DNA of 6,081 nucleotides from Gemmatimonadota bacterium. Its GTDB lineage: Bacteria > Gemmatimonadota > Gemmatimonadetes > JACCXV01. The stretch spans positions 1 through 6,081 of the forward strand of contig JACCXV010000041.1 of NCBI GenBank assembly GCA_013696835.1. Reading direction: 5' to 3'. Within the stretch, counting starts at the first letter, position 1. The number at the start of each line of letters is the position of its first letter. A program made the translations under genes and the position numbers. Positions 5,527-6,081 of this stretch are shown piece after piece. A model generated the notes under the pieces. The model saw nothing but the letters and a program-made list of their open reading frames with translations, was not told the DNA's origin and ran no database searches.

Positions 5527-6081
5527 TTCGCCGTGCGCGCGGCGGGGAGCGTCTCCAGCAGCGGCCGGCCGCTGGCCTCCTCCAGGTCCGCCAGCGCCAG
5601 GAAGAAGCCGTACGCCGAGCGAATATACGCCGTCTCGGCGGCCGTAAAAGTCAGCTGCGACTCCTGCAGGTCCGGAAACGACAGCGCCCCGATGCGGTAG
5701 CGCTCCTGCGCCAGCGCCAGCTCCTGCCCCGCCAGCTCCACGTCCTCCGCCCGCGCACCCTGCGTGGCATACGCCGTCAGCAGCGCCAGGTAGCCCGCGC
5801 GCACCTGCGCCTCCAGCGCCAGCTCCCCCGCCCGCAGCCCCTCCTCCGCCGCGCGCAACTCCGCGCGCGCCTGGCTCGTCCCGCGCTCGCGCCCGAAACC
5901 CCCGAACAACTCCCACTCCAGCCCCAGCTCGTAGGTCGTGCGCGCCTCGAACTGCTCGAACAAAAAGTGCGCCGTGTCCGCCGCGCTGCTCGAAAAGTTG
6001 GCCCGCGCCCCCAAGGTCGGCAGATACGCCGTGCGCGCGATCCAGCTCTCGCTCGCGCGCTGCGCCCGCTCCGCCCGCAAC
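5490..6081 (-). CDS. TolC-family outer-membrane efflux protein, 5'-truncated by window edge
   Basis: Only the C-terminal 196 codons are present; the start lies beyond the right edge, and the first in-frame TTG at 6080 is not evidence of a start. The product forms the outer-membrane and periplasmic exit duct of a tripartite pump or type I exporter. Visible features are one outer-membrane-efflux repeat: a helix (about 1-17), the turn YLPTLGARANFS (19-30), a strand pair ending in ELGLEWELFGGFGR (51-64), a long Ala/Glu/Leu-rich coiled-coil helix (about 68-126), the signature ERYRIGALSFPDL (126-138), a second long helix, and the usual LEEASGRPL ending (166-174). A Pro/Ala-rich tail (NPAPAPPAPASP) follows, encoded by a C-tract-rich stretch. 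The TGA stop is 57 bases before the regulator ATG, so one transcript is likely. Partner pump genes are expected upstream, outside the window. The substrate cannot be told. Confidence 0.92.
   Translation of the reverse strand, partial: LRAERAQRASESWIARTAYLPTLGARANFSSSAADTAHFLFEQFEARTTYELGLEWELFGGFGRERGTSQARAELRAAEEGLRAGELALEAQVRAGYLALLTAYATQGARAEDVELAGQELALAQERYRIGALSFPDLQESQLTFTAAETAYIRSAYGFFLALADLEEASGRPLLETLPAARTANPAPAPPAPASP

Overview
This window is a compact, very GC-rich (roughly 70% by eye) stretch of bacterial chromosome. All five genes lie on the minus strand and are read from right to left. Codon third positions are almost all G or C. A TolC-type outer-membrane protein indicates a diderm bacterium, and a sigma-54 activator indicates RpoN-dependent transcription. 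The variant motifs of the two-component pair (an HEINNSLAPI-type H-box, GAFTDA in place of GAFTGA) are ones I associate with Gemmatimonadota, Acidobacteriota and relatives. That placement is inference and was not tested by any search.

Layout in transcription order: (1) 6081-5490, the C-terminal 196 residues of a TolC-family outer-membrane efflux protein, cut by the right edge; (2) 5432-4065, an NtrC-type response regulator (receiver, AAA+ sigma-54 activator, Fis-type HTH); (3) 4068-2740, its partner membrane histidine kinase, joined by a 4-base GTGA start/stop overlap; (4) 2685-514, an alpha-glucan phosphorylase (GlgP, GT35) of the short bacterial type; (5) 517-1, an unrecognised acidic protein that also starts on a GTGA overlap and runs off the left edge. 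The two real intergenic gaps are only about 50 bases each, so there is no gene-free stretch of 300 bases or more.

Functionally, tolC, regulator and kinase look like the downstream end of an efflux operon. The kinase would sense a membrane or cytoplasmic cue and phosphorylate the regulator, which would activate a sigma-54 promoter, possibly that of the efflux genes to the right of the window. GlgP releases glucose-1-phosphate from storage glucans. It follows the kinase closely enough to be co-transcribed, but nothing in its biochemistry links it to efflux. The last gene is probably translationally coupled to glgP.

I found no mobile element, RNA gene, CRISPR array or clear promoter or terminator. 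I also see no convincing new biological system. The points most worth checking are the unrecognised gene coupled to glgP, the GAFTDA substitution, a kinase with almost no extracytoplasmic domain, and a dense G-tract cluster at the tolC/regulator junction.
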